Shown here piece by piece: positions 49,484 to 58,281 of a stretch of 64,000 bases of DNA. The stretch spans positions 62,001 to 126,000 of the forward strand of contig JAFXVX010000019.1 of the NCBI GenBank assembly GCA_017534745.1. The letters are read 5' to 3'. Source of the stretch: Bacteroidales bacterium. GTDB taxonomy: Bacteria > Bacteroidota > Bacteroidia > Bacteroidales > UBA932. Each line of letters begins with the position of its first letter. The first letter of the stretch is position 1. The position numbers and the translations under genes are program-made. The notes under the pieces were generated by a model. The model was not told the DNA's origin, searched no databases, and worked only from the letters and a program-made list of their open reading frames with translations.

Positions 49484-52400
49484 ATGTCCTTGAAGAAATC
49501 AGTCTCAATTCTGGTCCTGCTGCTGGCAGCTTTTGTCGCCGCCGCGCAGAACATTACCGTCAAAGCCATCCTTCAGGATTCCGATTCCGGCGACCCCGTC
49601 GGTTTTGCGACGGTTTCGTTAACCCCCCAGGGCTCCTCCAAGGCCTCTAAGTACACTCTGTCCGACGGAGAAGGCCATGTCGCAATCGAAAAGGTCCACC
49701 CCGGCAAGTACACGGTCAAGGCCGAACTTCTCGGCTATCAGACCTGGACCAGCGAAATGGATCTCCACAAGGACAATGCGGATCTCGGAGTGATCAAGCT
49801 CGCCCTTGACTCCCAGGTTCTCGACGCCGCCGGCGTGACCGCGGTCGGAAACCCCATCGAAATAAAGAAGGACACCATAGTCTATAACGCTTCTTCCTTC
49901 AAGACGACAGAGAACGACATGCTCGTGGACCTTCTCAAGAAGCTCCCCGGCATCGAGGTCTCCGAGGATGGATCCATTACCTCCAACGGCGAGACTATCA
50001 ACAAGATAACCATCGACGGCAAGACCTTCTTCCTCGACGACCCGCAGCTCGCTTCCAACAACCTTCCCGCAAAGATCATCGAAAAGGTCAAGGTCGTGAA
50101 GAAAAAGTCGGAGCAGGCGGAGTTTACCGGCATCGACGATGGTGAAGAAGAGACAGTCATCGACCTCAACGTCAAGAAGGGCATGATGAAGGGCGTCTTC
50201 GGCAACGTGATGGCCGGCGCCGGCCACGACCTTCCTTCCACCATGAAGCAGAAGGAGTACGGCGACTGGAGGTGGCAGGGCGCGGCTATGGTGGGGCGTT
50301 TCACCGACAAGAGCCAGCTCAGCTTCATTGCCAACGGAAACAACACCAACAACCGCGGTTTCAACGACCTCTCCCGCAGCATGATGACTTCGATGAGGGG
50401 CGGCTCCGGCGGCGGTGGCGGCGGTATGGGCCGTGGCCAGGGCGGTTGGGGCACCGGAAACGGCATCTCCACGACCTGGATGGGCGGTCTGAACGGCGCC
50501 TGGGACCTTCTTGACAAGAAGATGGAGCTCTCCGGCAACTACCTCTATAACGGCTCCCGCAAGGTCGTCGAGGAGAACAGCCTCAAGGACACCTATCTCC
50601 CTGACGGCTCCACTCTCCGCAGCGTCAACGGCCAGTTTTCCGAGGATGATCCCAACAGCATAAGCTTTTCCCACGGTCATCGTTTCGGCATCCGCCTGGA
50701 TCACAAGTTCTCGGACAAGACCTCTCTCCTTATCCAGCCTCAGCTCAACTTCGGCAACGGCACGTTCAACGAGCGCAGCAGTTTCTCTACCTTGTCTCTG
50801 GCTGACGGCGAGACCGACTGGGAAAATGCCAAATTGAAAAACGAAGGTTTCTCCAGTTCGCTTGGAAGCAATAAGAACCTCTCTACCAACGGTTTCATGC
50901 TCCTCCGCCAGAAGCTCGGCATCCCCGGCAGGACCCTGTCATTCTTCGGCCGCTGGTCTTATTCGCAGAACAGCATCAACGGCCTCAACCAGTCATTGAC
51001 TAAGACCTTTGACAACGACGGCAATGAGACCGGCAGCGAAGTTGTCAACCAGCGCTATGACCAGAGCGCGCAGAACCGCAGCCTTCGCGGCCGTCTCGTC
51101 TATACGGAGCCTCTCGGCAAGAACTTCTACATAGAAGGCAACTATTCCTTCGGCTGGAGCCTCAACACTTCCGAGAAGAAGACCTACGACAGCGGTGCAA
51201 TCGGCGGCGACCTGGCTCCCGGCTGGGACAGCTACAGCAGGGAAGGGGAGACCGGCAACGTCACCTATTCGAACAGCATCCGCAACAGGGCCCTCACGCA
51301 GACCGGCGGTATCAATCTGGCCTACCAGAGGGAAAAGCTCCGTGCCCAGATAGGTTTCTCCGTCCATCCGACCAGGACGACAAACACGACGGTTGACGGT
51401 GGCAAGACGACTTCCTACGATTCCGGATGGGACATCAAGTACGCCCCTCAGGCGATGCTCTTCTACGACATCAACGACAATACGGATATCCGTCTCTTCT
51501 ACCGCGGTTCCTCGTCGCAGCCATCGACAAGCCAGCTGCTCGCAGTCGCCGACAATTCGAACCCCCTCTCGGTCACTTTCGGTAACCCGACCCTTGGTTC
51601 CTACTTCTCCCACAGGATATTCGGCGACCTCGGCCACACAAACAAGAAGACTTTCTTCTCCGTCAGGCTTCACGCCGAGGGCAACATCACCCAGAACCCG
51701 ATCACCAGGGCTTCCTGGTACGATGAGAGCGGCGTCCAGTATTCGCTGCCCGTCAACGGCAATCCTTCCTTCGACGCCAACGTCAGGATGTTCCTCAACT
51801 CGCCTATAGCGAAGTCCAATTTCTCGGTTTCCTGGATGAATCGCATTGCCTACTCCAAGTCCAACAGCTATGTCGGGCAGTCCGGTTTCGATATGACCCC
51901 GTTCCTCAACGAGGATGGTTCAATGATTTACCACAACGACGCCGGTACAGGCTTCTTCGACGTCCACAATAATCTGGACCACGACGACTATTTCATCAAC
52001 AGTATTATCCGCAACCTGACCCTCGTGGAGCGCCTCCGCTTCACTTACCGCAACGACAATATTGAGGCCACCGTCAGTGCCCGTACGAGAATGTCCAAGC
52101 CGTGGAACACCATCAAGACCGCATCGACAAACGCCACCTGGAACAACCAGGCCGAGGCTACCGTCAACTGGACCATCGGCCGAAGCGGCGTTATCCTCAA
52201 GGCCGACTTCGATTTCAACTGGTACAACGGCTACACGACAAAGCAGCCCAATGAATACATCCTCAACGCCGAGGTCTCCAAGCTTCTCTTCAAGAAGCAG
52301 GCGACCCTCGCCCTCAAGTGCTACGACATTTTCAACCAGGCGAAGAACCTGACCGTGACCGACGCCTCCAACTATCACCAGGAGGTCCGCAACAACACCC

Positions 52401-52528
52401 TCGGCCGCTACATCATCCTCTCCTTCACCTGGCGCTTCGGCAACTTCGGCAAAGCCGGCCAGCAGCTGCAGCAGCGCTACGGCGGCGGCCCCGGTGGCTT
52501 CGGCGGTCCTCGCGGAGGTTTCAGATAA
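49484..52528 (+). CDS. Outer-membrane receptor-like protein with carboxypeptidase-regulatory domain
   Basis: 1014 residues. Signal peptide (VLLLAAFVAAAQ), carboxypeptidase-regulatory-like domain (AILQDSDSGDPVGFATVSL through QTWTSEM), then a plug-like part (FKTTENDMLVDLLKKLPGIEV, GKTFFLDDPQLASN) and a long barrel with many aromatic strands. C-terminus is Gly-rich (RYGGGPGGFGGPRGG), unlike a TonB-dependent receptor, which usually ends in F. This is the TonB-family outer-membrane group without an obvious TonB box. Possibly part of glycan or iron uptake; no SusD neighbour. Confidence 0.8.
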   Translation: MSLKKSVSILVLLLAAFVAAAQNITVKAILQDSDSGDPVGFATVSLTPQGSSKASKYTLSDGEGHVAIEKVHPGKYTVKAELLGYQTWTSEMDLHKDNADLGVIKLALDSQVLDAAGVTAVGNPIEIKKDTIVYNASSFKTTENDMLVDLLKKLPGIEVSEDGSITSNGETINKITIDGKTFFLDDPQLASNNLPAKIIEKVKVVKKKSEQAEFTGIDDGEEETVIDLNVKKGMMKGVFGNVMAGAGHDLPSTMKQKEYGDWRWQGAAMVGRFTDKSQLSFIANGNNTNNRGFNDLSRSMMTSMRGGSGGGGGGMGRGQGGWGTGNGISTTWMGGLNGAWDLLDKKMELSGNYLYNGSRKVVEENSLKDTYLPDGSTLRSVNGQFSEDDPNSISFSHGHRFGIRLDHKFSDKTSLLIQPQLNFGNGTFNERSSFSTLSLADGETDWENAKLKNEGFSSSLGSNKNLSTNGFMLLRQKLGIPGRTLSFFGRWSYSQNSINGLNQSLTKTFDNDGNETGSEVVNQRYDQSAQNRSLRGRLVYTEPLGKNFYIEGNYSFGWSLNTSEKKTYDSGAIGGDLAPGWDSYSREGETGNVTYSNSIRNRALTQTGGINLAYQREKLRAQIGFSVHPTRTTNTTVDGGKTTSYDSGWDIKYAPQAMLFYDINDNTDIRLFYRGSSSQPSTSQLLAVADNSNPLSVTFGNPTLGSYFSHRIFGDLGHTNKKTFFSVRLHAEGNITQNPITRASWYDESGVQYSLPVNGNPSFDANVRMFLNSPIAKSNFSVSWMNRIAYSKSNSYVGQSGFDMTPFLNEDGSMIYHNDAGTGFFDVHNNLDHDDYFINSIIRNLTLVERLRFTYRNDNIEATVSARTRMSKPWNTIKTASTNATWNNQAEATVNWTIGRSGVILKADFDFNWYNGYTTKQPNEYILNAEVSKLLFKKQATLALKCYDIFNQAKNLTVTDASNYHQEVRNNTLGRYIILSFTWRFGNFGKAGQQLQQRYGGGPGGFGGPRGGFR

Positions 52529-52560
52529 AAAAATGGCGACCGGTAAGGCCGCCATTTTTG
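52527..52560 (+). terminator. Terminator after the OM receptor gene
   Basis: AAAATGGCG (52530-52538) pairs with CGCCATTTTT-type (ending 52559), loop ACCGGTAAGG-like, followed by TTTTTG. Also usable from the convergent gdhA side, giving bidirectional termination. Confidence 0.7.
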
Positions 52561-52576
52561 TTGGGTATTATCTCTT

Positions 52577-53920
52577 CTAGATAACTCCCTTCTCCAGCAT
52601 CGCGTGGGCGACTTTCATGAAGCCCGCGATGTTGGCGCCCTTGACGTAATCGACGGAGCCGTCGGGCTTCGTGCCGTAGCGGACGCACTGCTCGTGGATA
52701 CTCTTCATGATGTAGTGGAGCTTGGCGTCAACCTCTTCGGCGGACCAGCTGATGTGGCTCGCGTTCTGGGTCATCTCGAGGCCGGAGGTCGCGACGCCAC
52801 CGGCGTTGACGGCCTTTCCGGGAGCGAAGAGCACTCCGTTGTGCTGGAAGAAGTGGATGGCGTCCGGCTGGCAGCCCATGTTGGACACCTCGCAGCAGCA
52901 CCAGCAGCCGTTCTTCTTAAGCTCCTCAGCGTCAGCGAGTGAGAGCTCATTCTGGAAGGCGCAGGGGAGGGCGATGTCGCAGGGAATGCTCCAGGCCTTC
53001 TTGCCGGCGGTGAAGATGGCCTTGCCGGGGAACTTCGTCGCGAGGTCTTCCACCATATTGCGGTTGGAGGCCCTCATCACGAGCATGTACTCGTTCATCT
53101 CGGGGGTGAGACCGTCGGGAATCTCGCAGACGCCGTCGGGGCCGGAGATGGCCACTACCTTGGCGCCGAGCTGGGCAGCCTTCTTGGCTGCTCCCCAGGC
53201 CACGTTGCCGAAGCCGGAGATGGCGATCTTCTTGCCCTCGATGCTCTTGCCGGCCTTCGCGAGAAGGTGCTGGGTGAAGTAGAGGGCGCCGAAGCCGGTG
53301 GCTTCAGGACGGAGGATGGAACCGCCCCAGGTCATACCCTTTCCGGTGAGGACGCCGGTGTTGTACTGGCGCGCAAGCTTGCAGTACATGCCGTCGAGGA
53401 AGCCGATTTCGCGGCCGCCGACGCCGACGTCGCCTGCGGGGATATCCTGGTCGGGGCCGATGCAGTTCCAGAGCTCAAGCATGAAGGCCTGGCAGAAACG
53501 CATGATCTCGGCGTCGGACTTTCCGACGGGGTCGAAGTCCGAGCCGCCCTTTGCTCCGCCCATCGGAAGGGTCGTGAGGGCGTTCTTGAAGGTCTGCTCG
53601 AAGCCCAGGAATTTCAGCATCGAGGGGTTGACGGCCCTGTGGAAACGAAGACCTCCCTTGTAGGGGCCGATGGCGGAGTTGAACTGGATGCGGTAACCGG
53701 TGTTGGTCTGGATTTCGCCGCGGTCGTCCACCCAGGTGACCCTGAAGGAGAAAATGCGGTCCGGCTCGACAAGCCTTTCCACAATCTTCGCTTCCTCAAA
53801 CTCGGGGTGCTCGTTGTAAACGTCCTCGATGGATTCGAGAACTTCCCTGACAGCCTGCAGATACTCTTTCTCTGTAGGATACTTGGCCTCAAGGCGGGCC
53901 ATGATGTCATTGGTTTTCAT
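52577..53920 (-). CDS. gdhA: NADP-type glutamate dehydrogenase
   Basis: 447 residues, hexameric class I size. Conserved active-site region KGGLRFHRAVNPSMLKFLGFEQ, PMGGAKGGSDFDP (substrate Lys in GGAKGG), PAGDVGVGGREIGFLDG, and Rossmann ISGFGNVAWGAAKKA. It interconverts 2-oxoglutarate plus ammonia and glutamate. It begins 27 nt after korB on the same strand, linking it to 2-oxoglutarate metabolism encoded upstream. Confidence 0.95.
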   Translation of the reverse strand: MKTNDIMARLEAKYPTEKEYLQAVREVLESIEDVYNEHPEFEEAKIVERLVEPDRIFSFRVTWVDDRGEIQTNTGYRIQFNSAIGPYKGGLRFHRAVNPSMLKFLGFEQTFKNALTTLPMGGAKGGSDFDPVGKSDAEIMRFCQAFMLELWNCIGPDQDIPAGDVGVGGREIGFLDGMYCKLARQYNTGVLTGKGMTWGGSILRPEATGFGALYFTQHLLAKAGKSIEGKKIAISGFGNVAWGAAKKAAQLGAKVVAISGPDGVCEIPDGLTPEMNEYMLVMRASNRNMVEDLATKFPGKAIFTAGKKAWSIPCDIALPCAFQNELSLADAEELKKNGCWCCCEVSNMGCQPDAIHFFQHNGVLFAPGKAVNAGGVATSGLEMTQNASHISWSAEEVDAKLHYIMKSIHEQCVRYGTKPDGSVDYVKGANIAGFMKVAHAMLEKGVI

Positions 53921-53947
53921 GTAGTATAGTGTTAGTATTTGGTGTTT

Positions 53948-54958
53948 TTATTTAACTTCCCAGGTCGCTCCGCTGTGGAGGAGTTCGTCCAGGGAATGAA
54001 TCTTGGATTTTGCGGCAACTTCCCGGACCTGGGTATCGACCCTTTCGTCGTAGGTGCCGTCTTCGACGCGGCGGATGACGCCGAGCGCGACCGGGAATTC
54101 CGGCCACCTCATGTCGGCGAGCTGCATCTGAAGGCCGAGATTGTCGGAGTGGGAGTCGTGGACAAGGATGTCTTCCTCGCTCACCTCGCTCCTGAGCGCC
54201 GTCTTGAGGCGCCAGCCGTCGAGCACAAGGCACTTGTCGGAGTCTTTTCCATAGATCATCTTCTCCCCGTCGCGGAGGACGATGGTGCGGTCTGCGCGCG
54301 TCTCCTTGTCGGTCACGTCGGAGTGGATGCCGTTGTTGAAAATCACACAGTTGGTAAGAAATTCCATCACTGCGGCGCCCTTGTGGCGCGAGGCCTCCAG
54401 CATAATCTCCTCACTTAGCGCGAGATCCACATCAAGGCTGCGGGCGAAGAAGGTGCCCTTTGAGCCCAGCACGAGGCTTCCGGGATTGAACGGGTTCTCG
54501 ACCGTGCCGTAGGGCGAGGTCTTGGTGACCGCTCCGAGTTTCGAGGTGGGGGAGTACTGGCCCTTCGTCATACCATAGATGCGGTTGTTGAAGAGCATGA
54601 TGTTGAGGTCCACATTGCGCCTGATGGAGTGGATGAAGTGGTTTCCGCCGATGGCGAGGGCGTCGCCGTCGCCGCTGGCCTGCCAGACGCAGAGCTCGGG
54701 GTTCGCAACCTTCACGCCGGTCGCGACTGCGGTCGCGCGCCCGTGGATGCTGTGGAAACCGTAGGTATTCATATAATAAGGAAGACGGGAGGAGCATCCG
54801 ATGCCGGACACCACTACGACCTTTTCCTTGTCTATTCCTTTCTCCTCACAGACTTTGGGGAGAACCCTCTGCAGGGCGGCGAGTACTGCGTAGTCGCCGC
54901 AGCCGGGGCACCAGCGCACTTCCTGGTCGCTCTTGAAATCTTTCTGCGTGTATTTCAT
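53948..54958 (-). CDS. korB: 2-oxoacid:ferredoxin oxidoreductase beta subunit, KorB-like
   Basis: 336 residues. TPP-binding side: WCPGCGDYAVLAALQ, GIGCSSRLPYYMNTYG, HSIHGRATAVATGVK, and the Mg-TPP motif SGDGDALAIGGNH followed by NNRIYGMTKGQ. This subunit pairs with KorA for CoA- and ferredoxin-dependent oxidation of 2-oxoglutarate, or reverse carboxylation of succinyl-CoA. Begins 3 nt after korA. Specificity for 2-oxoglutarate is inferred from the gdhA neighbour. Confidence 0.9.
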   Translation of the reverse strand: MKYTQKDFKSDQEVRWCPGCGDYAVLAALQRVLPKVCEEKGIDKEKVVVVSGIGCSSRLPYYMNTYGFHSIHGRATAVATGVKVANPELCVWQASGDGDALAIGGNHFIHSIRRNVDLNIMLFNNRIYGMTKGQYSPTSKLGAVTKTSPYGTVENPFNPGSLVLGSKGTFFARSLDVDLALSEEIMLEASRHKGAAVMEFLTNCVIFNNGIHSDVTDKETRADRTIVLRDGEKMIYGKDSDKCLVLDGWRLKTALRSEVSEEDILVHDSHSDNLGLQMQLADMRWPEFPVALGVIRRVEDGTYDERVDTQVREVAAKSKIHSLDELLHSGATWEVK

Positions 54959-54961
54959 ACC

Positions 54962-56797
54962 CTACAAAGCTTTTTTGATTGAAGAGAGAATCTCGTGGAC
55001 AAGGAAGGTCTGTCCCTGGACCTTGTTGCACTGCAGATACTCGTGGGCGGGATGGGTGCTCCTTAGGTAGGAGGCGAACTGCCCGGAGTTGAGTTCACAG
55101 ACGAGTATGCGTTCGAAACCGGAAAGGACTTCCCCGGTGTTGGAGGGAAGGGGATTGAGGAAGTCGAAATGGGCGAAGCTCACTTCGAGACCTTCCTCCC
55201 TCGCCTTTTCCACTGCGCTGAGGATGTGGCCGAAAGTGCCGCCCCAGCCGACGACAAGAAGCCTGCCCTTCGACGGACCGTCTATCTCGAGCGGCGGGAC
55301 CATGTCGGAAATTCTGGCGACTTTTTCAGCCCTTTCGGCAACCATCAGAGCGTGGTTCTCCGGGTCAGTGGAGAGCGCCCCGGAATGCTGCTTCTCCAGG
55401 CCGCCGACTCTGTGCTCAAGGCCAGGGGTGCCGGGAACGGCCCAGGAGCGGGCGAGAGTCTCCGCATCCCTTTCGAAGGGGCGGAACGGCTCGTCCGAGG
55501 CCTTTGCATAACGGGGCTTGATCTCAGGATACGAGTCCATCGAAGGAATCTTCCACGGCTCGGAACCGTTGCCGAGGAAGCCTTCGGAGAGAAGGAGCAC
55601 CGGGGTCATCCTTTCGAGCGCAATCTTCGCTGCCGTGAATGCTGCATCGAAGCAGTGGGCCGGAGAATGGGCGGCGATGACGGGAATCGGGCACTCGCCG
55701 TTACGGCCGTAGATGGCCGTGCCGAGGTCCGTCTGCTCCGTCTTTGTAGGCATGCCCGTGCAGGGGCCGGCGCGCTGGACGTCCACTACAACGAGCGGAA
55801 GCTCGGTCATCACGGCAAGTCCGAGAGCCTCTCCCTTGAGGGCGAGGCCGGGGCCGGAGGTCGTCGTGACGGCGAGCCTGCCGGCGAAGGACGCGCCTAT
55901 CGCCGTGCAGATGCCGGCGATCTCGTCCTCGGTCTGCATTGTCTTGACACCCAGGCTCTTGTGAAGAGCAAGTTCTTCGAGTATTGCCGTGGCAGGGGTT
56001 ATGGGATAAGAGCCGCAGAAAAGCTTCAGGCCGCTTTTCTGTGCGGCTGCGATAAGGCCCCACGCAAGGGCCTGGTTTCCGGTTATATTCCTGTAGGTGC
56101 CTTTCTCAAGCGGAGCCGGGTCGATCTTATAGACGTTCGGCACCGCCTGGATGGCGGCGGCGTAGTTGAAACCGTCGGAGACCACTTTGCGGTTGGGCTC
56201 CACCATCTCGGGGTGCTTCTTCGAGAACTTCGAGGCGATGTAGCCATAGACATAGTCGAGAGGGCGGCTGTAGATGTAGCACGCCATCCCGAGGGTAAAC
56301 ATGTTCTTGCACTTGAGGACGGACTGCTGGTCGAGCCCGCTGCCGGCGAGGCTCTCCTTGGTCAGCTCCGTGATCGGGGCCACTATGATGTTCCTGTCGG
56401 AAACGCCTGCTTCGGCGAACGGGTCATCCGTCGAGAAGCCGGCTTTTCTGAGGGAAGCCTCGTCGAAGGCGTCGGAGTTGACAAGTACGAGCCCGGTGCG
56501 GCTCACCCATTTGGCGTTGGCCTTGAGGGCCGCCGGGTTCATCGCTACCAGCATGTCGCAGTAGTCGCCCGGAGTGTTGACCTTGCGGCTGCCTATATGG
56601 ACCTGGAAACCGGATACTCCGGAAACAGTGCCTTTCGGGGCACGTATTTCTGCCGGATAGTCCGGGAAGGTTGAAAGTGAATTGCCGAAGACCGCGGAGG
56701 TGTTTGCAAACAGGGTCCCTGTGAGCTGCATCCCATCGCCGGAGTCTCCGGCGAAACGTATCACGACGTCTTCAGCGTCAATGACTTTATGCTGCAT
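54962..56797 (-). CDS. korA: 2-oxoacid:ferredoxin oxidoreductase alpha subunit, KorA-like
   Basis: 611 residues, gamma and alpha domains fused. The N-terminal gamma-type domain (IRFAGDSGDGMQLTGTLFAN, FPDYPAEIRAPKGTVSGVSG) is followed by the alpha pyrimidine-binding part (GNQALAWGLIAAAQKSGLKLFCG, YPITPATAILEELA, TTSGPGLALKGEALG). Works with KorB. Starts 2 nt after the porin gene, so porin-korA-korB-gdhA appear to be one transcript. Confidence 0.92.
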   Translation of the reverse strand: MQHKVIDAEDVVIRFAGDSGDGMQLTGTLFANTSAVFGNSLSTFPDYPAEIRAPKGTVSGVSGFQVHIGSRKVNTPGDYCDMLVAMNPAALKANAKWVSRTGLVLVNSDAFDEASLRKAGFSTDDPFAEAGVSDRNIIVAPITELTKESLAGSGLDQQSVLKCKNMFTLGMACYIYSRPLDYVYGYIASKFSKKHPEMVEPNRKVVSDGFNYAAAIQAVPNVYKIDPAPLEKGTYRNITGNQALAWGLIAAAQKSGLKLFCGSYPITPATAILEELALHKSLGVKTMQTEDEIAGICTAIGASFAGRLAVTTTSGPGLALKGEALGLAVMTELPLVVVDVQRAGPCTGMPTKTEQTDLGTAIYGRNGECPIPVIAAHSPAHCFDAAFTAAKIALERMTPVLLLSEGFLGNGSEPWKIPSMDSYPEIKPRYAKASDEPFRPFERDAETLARSWAVPGTPGLEHRVGGLEKQHSGALSTDPENHALMVAERAEKVARISDMVPPLEIDGPSKGRLLVVGWGGTFGHILSAVEKAREEGLEVSFAHFDFLNPLPSNTGEVLSGFERILVCELNSGQFASYLRSTHPAHEYLQCNKVQGQTFLVHEILSSIKKAL

Positions 56798-56799
56798 AT

Positions 56800-58167
56800 C
56801 TAAAAACTGAATTTTGCCATTGCGAGGACACGGTGGTTGCCGACCCAGTGGAGGTCCTTTGTCACAGTGCCGTTCTTGTTGAAATCAACATCGACGGCAA
56901 CCTTGCCGTCCGAGTTGCCGCCGTACTGGGCCATTGTGTAGTCATATTCTACGGCGAAGGTGAATTTGCCAAGGTTGTAGGCGAGAGTCGGGCTGAAGCG
57001 CATCATTTGGTTAACATTCTTGAAGCTATTGCCGCTGAAATAGTAGAGGGAAGCGTCAAGCATCTCCTTGCCGCCGACAAGACCAAGGTTCTTCTGGTAG
57101 CCGACCATGCCGATAAACTGGAATTTCTTTCCTACCTGACCGGAAAGGAAAGTCACGACCGACTGGGTCGGGGTGTATTCATACGAAAGGTCGTCCTTCG
57201 CCTTTGTGGCTGCGTAGCCGCCGCTCAGCTGCATGTGCTCTCCGCTCTGTACATAGATGGCTTTGGCCTTTATCTGCCAGATCTTTCCGGTGTACTGGAG
57301 GAACATGAAGGCGTTGACTGTTGAGAGCCACTCGTTGTATTTCCTTCCGTTGAGCGGATCGGTGTCGTCTTCCTTATTGTTGTAGAAGCCATAGTGGGGC
57401 CTGATGCTGAGTACGGAGACACCGGCGCGGCCGAGGAAGCCGCCCGCCTTGACGGAAATCCCGGCGTACGCCTCCGGAACAATGGCGTGGCGCTGGTATT
57501 TGTTGGTGCTTCCGTCAGGGCCACTGGAGCGGTACTGCAACTGCTCTATGAAACCGGCGGCGAAGGTAACCGGACCGACGGTCGCGTTGTACATTATCTG
57601 CGCGCTGCGGTTGAACGCAGAGAACGGCGCGCCGGTCTCAAGGGCAATCGTGTTGGCAAGGTCTGCGGCGATTGGATGCCATGTCTGGCCGATCAACAGG
57701 CTGTGGGAGAACTTCTCCGAGGGCTCCCAAAAGAGTTTCGCATAGGCCTGGCGCATACGGAAAGTGCCGATGTTGCCGCTGGAGTTGAGGCAGTAGAAGT
57801 CCGCCTCAATCTTGGCTTCGATGTTGGTGTTTCCTATCTTGTAGCCCTTGATGTCGAGTCCGAGCCTCGTCGAGATGGCCTGGAATCCGAATTTGCCGAC
57901 AGCATTGATGTCGGCGCCGTTTACCATTTCCCTGTCGAGAGGCATGAAGTAGAACATGTCTTCGGAGCCGCATTTGTTATTACGGGAATCGTAGAAGGCG
58001 TAGGAGCGGATAAATCCGTAGGGCTTGAAGTGGGCCTCGAGGTGCTCCTTGACGGCTTCCTTCCTGGCCGCCTTTTTAGCGGCCTTGTCAGTCTGCTCCT
58101 GCGCGTAAACGACGGAGGAGGCGAGAATTGAAGCGCCCAGGGCGATAATTGTCAGTATTCTTTTCAT
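56800..58167 (-). CDS. Outer-membrane porin, DcaP-like
   Basis: 455 residues. Signal peptide, then a charged stretch rich in Lys/Ala/Glu (KAAKKAARKEAVKEHLEAHF) that may be a short coiled coil as in DcaP trimer porins, followed by a beta barrel with FIRSYAFYDSRN, ARLYLKID-type strands, RQAYAKLFWEPSEKF and a C-terminal LAMAKFSF ending in F. It would let small carboxylates or other solutes cross the OM. First gene of the kor-gdhA series and divergent from the DASS transporter at 58282. Confidence 0.8.
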   Translation of the reverse strand: MKRILTIIALGASILASSVVYAQEQTDKAAKKAARKEAVKEHLEAHFKPYGFIRSYAFYDSRNNKCGSEDMFYFMPLDREMVNGADINAVGKFGFQAISTRLGLDIKGYKIGNTNIEAKIEADFYCLNSSGNIGTFRMRQAYAKLFWEPSEKFSHSLLIGQTWHPIAADLANTIALETGAPFSAFNRSAQIMYNATVGPVTFAAGFIEQLQYRSSGPDGSTNKYQRHAIVPEAYAGISVKAGGFLGRAGVSVLSIRPHYGFYNNKEDDTDPLNGRKYNEWLSTVNAFMFLQYTGKIWQIKAKAIYVQSGEHMQLSGGYAATKAKDDLSYEYTPTQSVVTFLSGQVGKKFQFIGMVGYQKNLGLVGGKEMLDASLYYFSGNSFKNVNQMMRFSPTLAYNLGKFTFAVEYDYTMAQYGGNSDGKVAVDVDFNKNGTVTKDLHWVGNHRVLAMAKFSF

Positions 58168-58195
58168 GTAAAAGCGTTTGTCTTTTTCAAGACTA

Positions 58196-58203
58196 CAAAT
58201 TTA
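58196..58203 (-). promoter_or_regulatory. -7 box for the porin-kor-gdhA series
   Basis: The minus strand reads TAAATTTG, 29 nt before ATG 58167. Confidence 0.55.
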
Positions 58204-58237
58204 ACGGATTTTCTTAAATTTATTAAATAAAATTAAG

Positions 58238-58245
58238 TAAATTTG
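58238..58245 (+). promoter_or_regulatory. -7 box for the DASS transporter
   Basis: TAAATTTG, 37 nt before ATG 58282. With the box at 58196-58203 it forms a divergent pair 34 bp apart. Confidence 0.6.
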
Positions 58246-58281
58246 CGGCCGCAAAAAAGATAATCTTAAACCTTACTTATA